Assembly (NCBI GenBank): GCA_024398615.1
Contig: JAKSIU010000014.1
Location: 1-63,766 of the forward strand
Direction: 5' to 3'
Length of the DNA stretch: 63,766 nucleotides
Source: Bacteroidaceae bacterium
GTDB taxonomy: Bacteria > Bacteroidota > Bacteroidia > Bacteroidales > Bacteroidaceae
Of this stretch, positions 63,055-63,766 are shown one piece after another. Within the stretch, counting starts at the first letter, position 1. Every line of letters begins with the position of its first letter. A model generated the notes under the pieces. That model was not told the DNA's origin. It searched no databases and saw only the letters and a program-made list of their open reading frames with translations. A program made the position numbers and the translations under genes.

Positions 63055-63766
63055 TCACCGTGTCCGCGGCTTGATCGTAGCGGCATATGCACTGTTGCAC
63101 AGGCCCAGGAAGGCTGAAACCAGGAACAGTGTCTCTATTCCCAAGACCTTCCATATCCATCCTCCAAGCAGAGCTATGAAGATGGTAATGAAGTGATTGA
63201 CCGAGATGCCGGTCGATATGGTGGCACGCATTTCTTCAGGACTGTCCGAAATGTCCTGCACGTATACGTTCGATGCCATTGATGCGAGGGAAATCACCGA
63301 ATCAAGAACGTAATTCACGCAGCATACGATCATTGCCGTGTGCATTGGGAACAGGTGGTGTGCAAAGCCATAGAAGAAACATACTATGACAAGAATAAGC
63401 GTATCACCTATCATGACCGGTTTGTAGCCTACACGGTCAATGAGTTTACCAACAAGCGGAGCAAGGATGAAACATGCAATTGCGGAAATGGCGAACAGCA
63501 GACTGACTGTGCCGGCATCGGCCCCATAGAAAAGAATCAGCACGTATGGTCCGAATGTGAAGAACACCTGTTTGCGGGCTCCGTAGAACACTTCGAGCAT
63601 GTAATACTTGGAGAATTTCCTGCGGAAGTAGAAACGGCTTCTGTTCGGGTCGGTCCTGCTTTGGCCGGACAGTTTCAGACTGACAAGCATTGCCAGAAGC
63701 ATGAATCCGGCCCATAGGTAGAGTATTCAGAACGAGACAATGAAAACCGCAGGGAAAAGCAACTTT
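63055..63766 (-). pseudogene. MFS transporter, 5' part beyond the contig, interrupted by an in-frame TGA
   Basis: The open part (63055-63702) encodes the C-terminal half of a major facilitator: six hydrophobic segments, including LVGKLIDRVGYKPVMIGDTL (a loop of MFS type) and ALLGGWIWKVLGIE. In the same frame further upstream the translation continues KLLFPAVFIVSF-stop-ILYLWAGFMLLAM, hydrophobic on both sides of the TGA at 63727-63729. So the gene is broken by a nonsense codon, or the contig edge has a base error. The substrate is unknown. Confidence 0.6.

Noticed and set aside
1-63766. tRNA, rRNA or known riboswitch genes
   Set aside because: I looked for tRNA-like cloverleaf ends, rRNA cores and cobalamin/TPP-type boxes and found none I could support.

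Overview
The window looks like a chromosomal contig from a member of the Bacteroidales, possibly Prevotellaceae. Pointers are sigma-ABfr-type -7 elements (TAnnTTTG) ahead of several genes, lipobox and signal-peptide exported proteins, a BspA-type leucine-rich-repeat surface protein, a fused FeoA-FeoB, a propeller/Y_Y_Y/AraC regulator, and glucuronoxylan-degrading enzymes. I saw no rRNA, tRNA or CRISPR array. Both ends cut through genes.

Region 1 (1-11.5 kb, all minus strand) is a candidate anti-phage operon. In transcription order it holds a PLD-nuclease/SNF2-helicase fusion, an Eco57I/type IIG-like N6-adenine methyltransferase, an unrecognised 513-aa protein, a second PLD-family protein translationally coupled to it (ATGA), and a short membrane protein that runs off the contig. 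It recalls DISARM without intact drmA/drmB, but a broken superfamily-2 helicase remnant lies just upstream.

Region 2 (11.5-15.35 kb) is a graveyard and mobile zone: remnants of that helicase, of a transposase, of a toxin-antitoxin-associated protein and of an HU-like DNA-binding protein, then an intact Rpn-family nuclease/putative transposase sitting between two ~97% identical 237/238-bp GC-rich palindromic elements.

Region 3 (15.35-29.9 kb) carries a lipoprotein, a bile-acid:sodium-symporter family transporter, a GH115 alpha-glucuronidase, the three-gene DUF39 / NIL-ferredoxin / UPF0280 set linked to sulfide-dependent homocysteine synthesis, RNase HII, a GH3 glycosidase, a secreted trio (clostripain-like protease, PepSY-like protein, beta-helix-like protein) and an M3 peptidase.

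Region 4 (29.9-45.6 kb) holds a BspA-like LRR protein, a Gly/Met-rich secreted protein, Xaa-Pro aminopeptidase, FeoAB, a GMP synthetase PPase subunit without glutaminase domain, an adenylate kinase fused to a WbuC-type cupin, AzlCD, an acyl-CoA synthetase and a C1 aminopeptidase.

Region 5 (45.6-63.8 kb) includes a nitroreductase, a radical SAM protein, GH10 xylanase, TilS, a YqiA-like esterase, glutamine synthetase, CE15 glucuronoyl esterase, a membrane one-component propeller-AraC regulator, an OmpA-like lipoprotein, threonine aldolase, an FNT channel with ResB/CcsA cytochrome c assembly genes, a second GH3 and an interrupted MFS transporter. GH10, GH115, CE15 and two GH3 enzymes together suggest glucuronoxylan breakdown, although no SusC/SusD pair is present.
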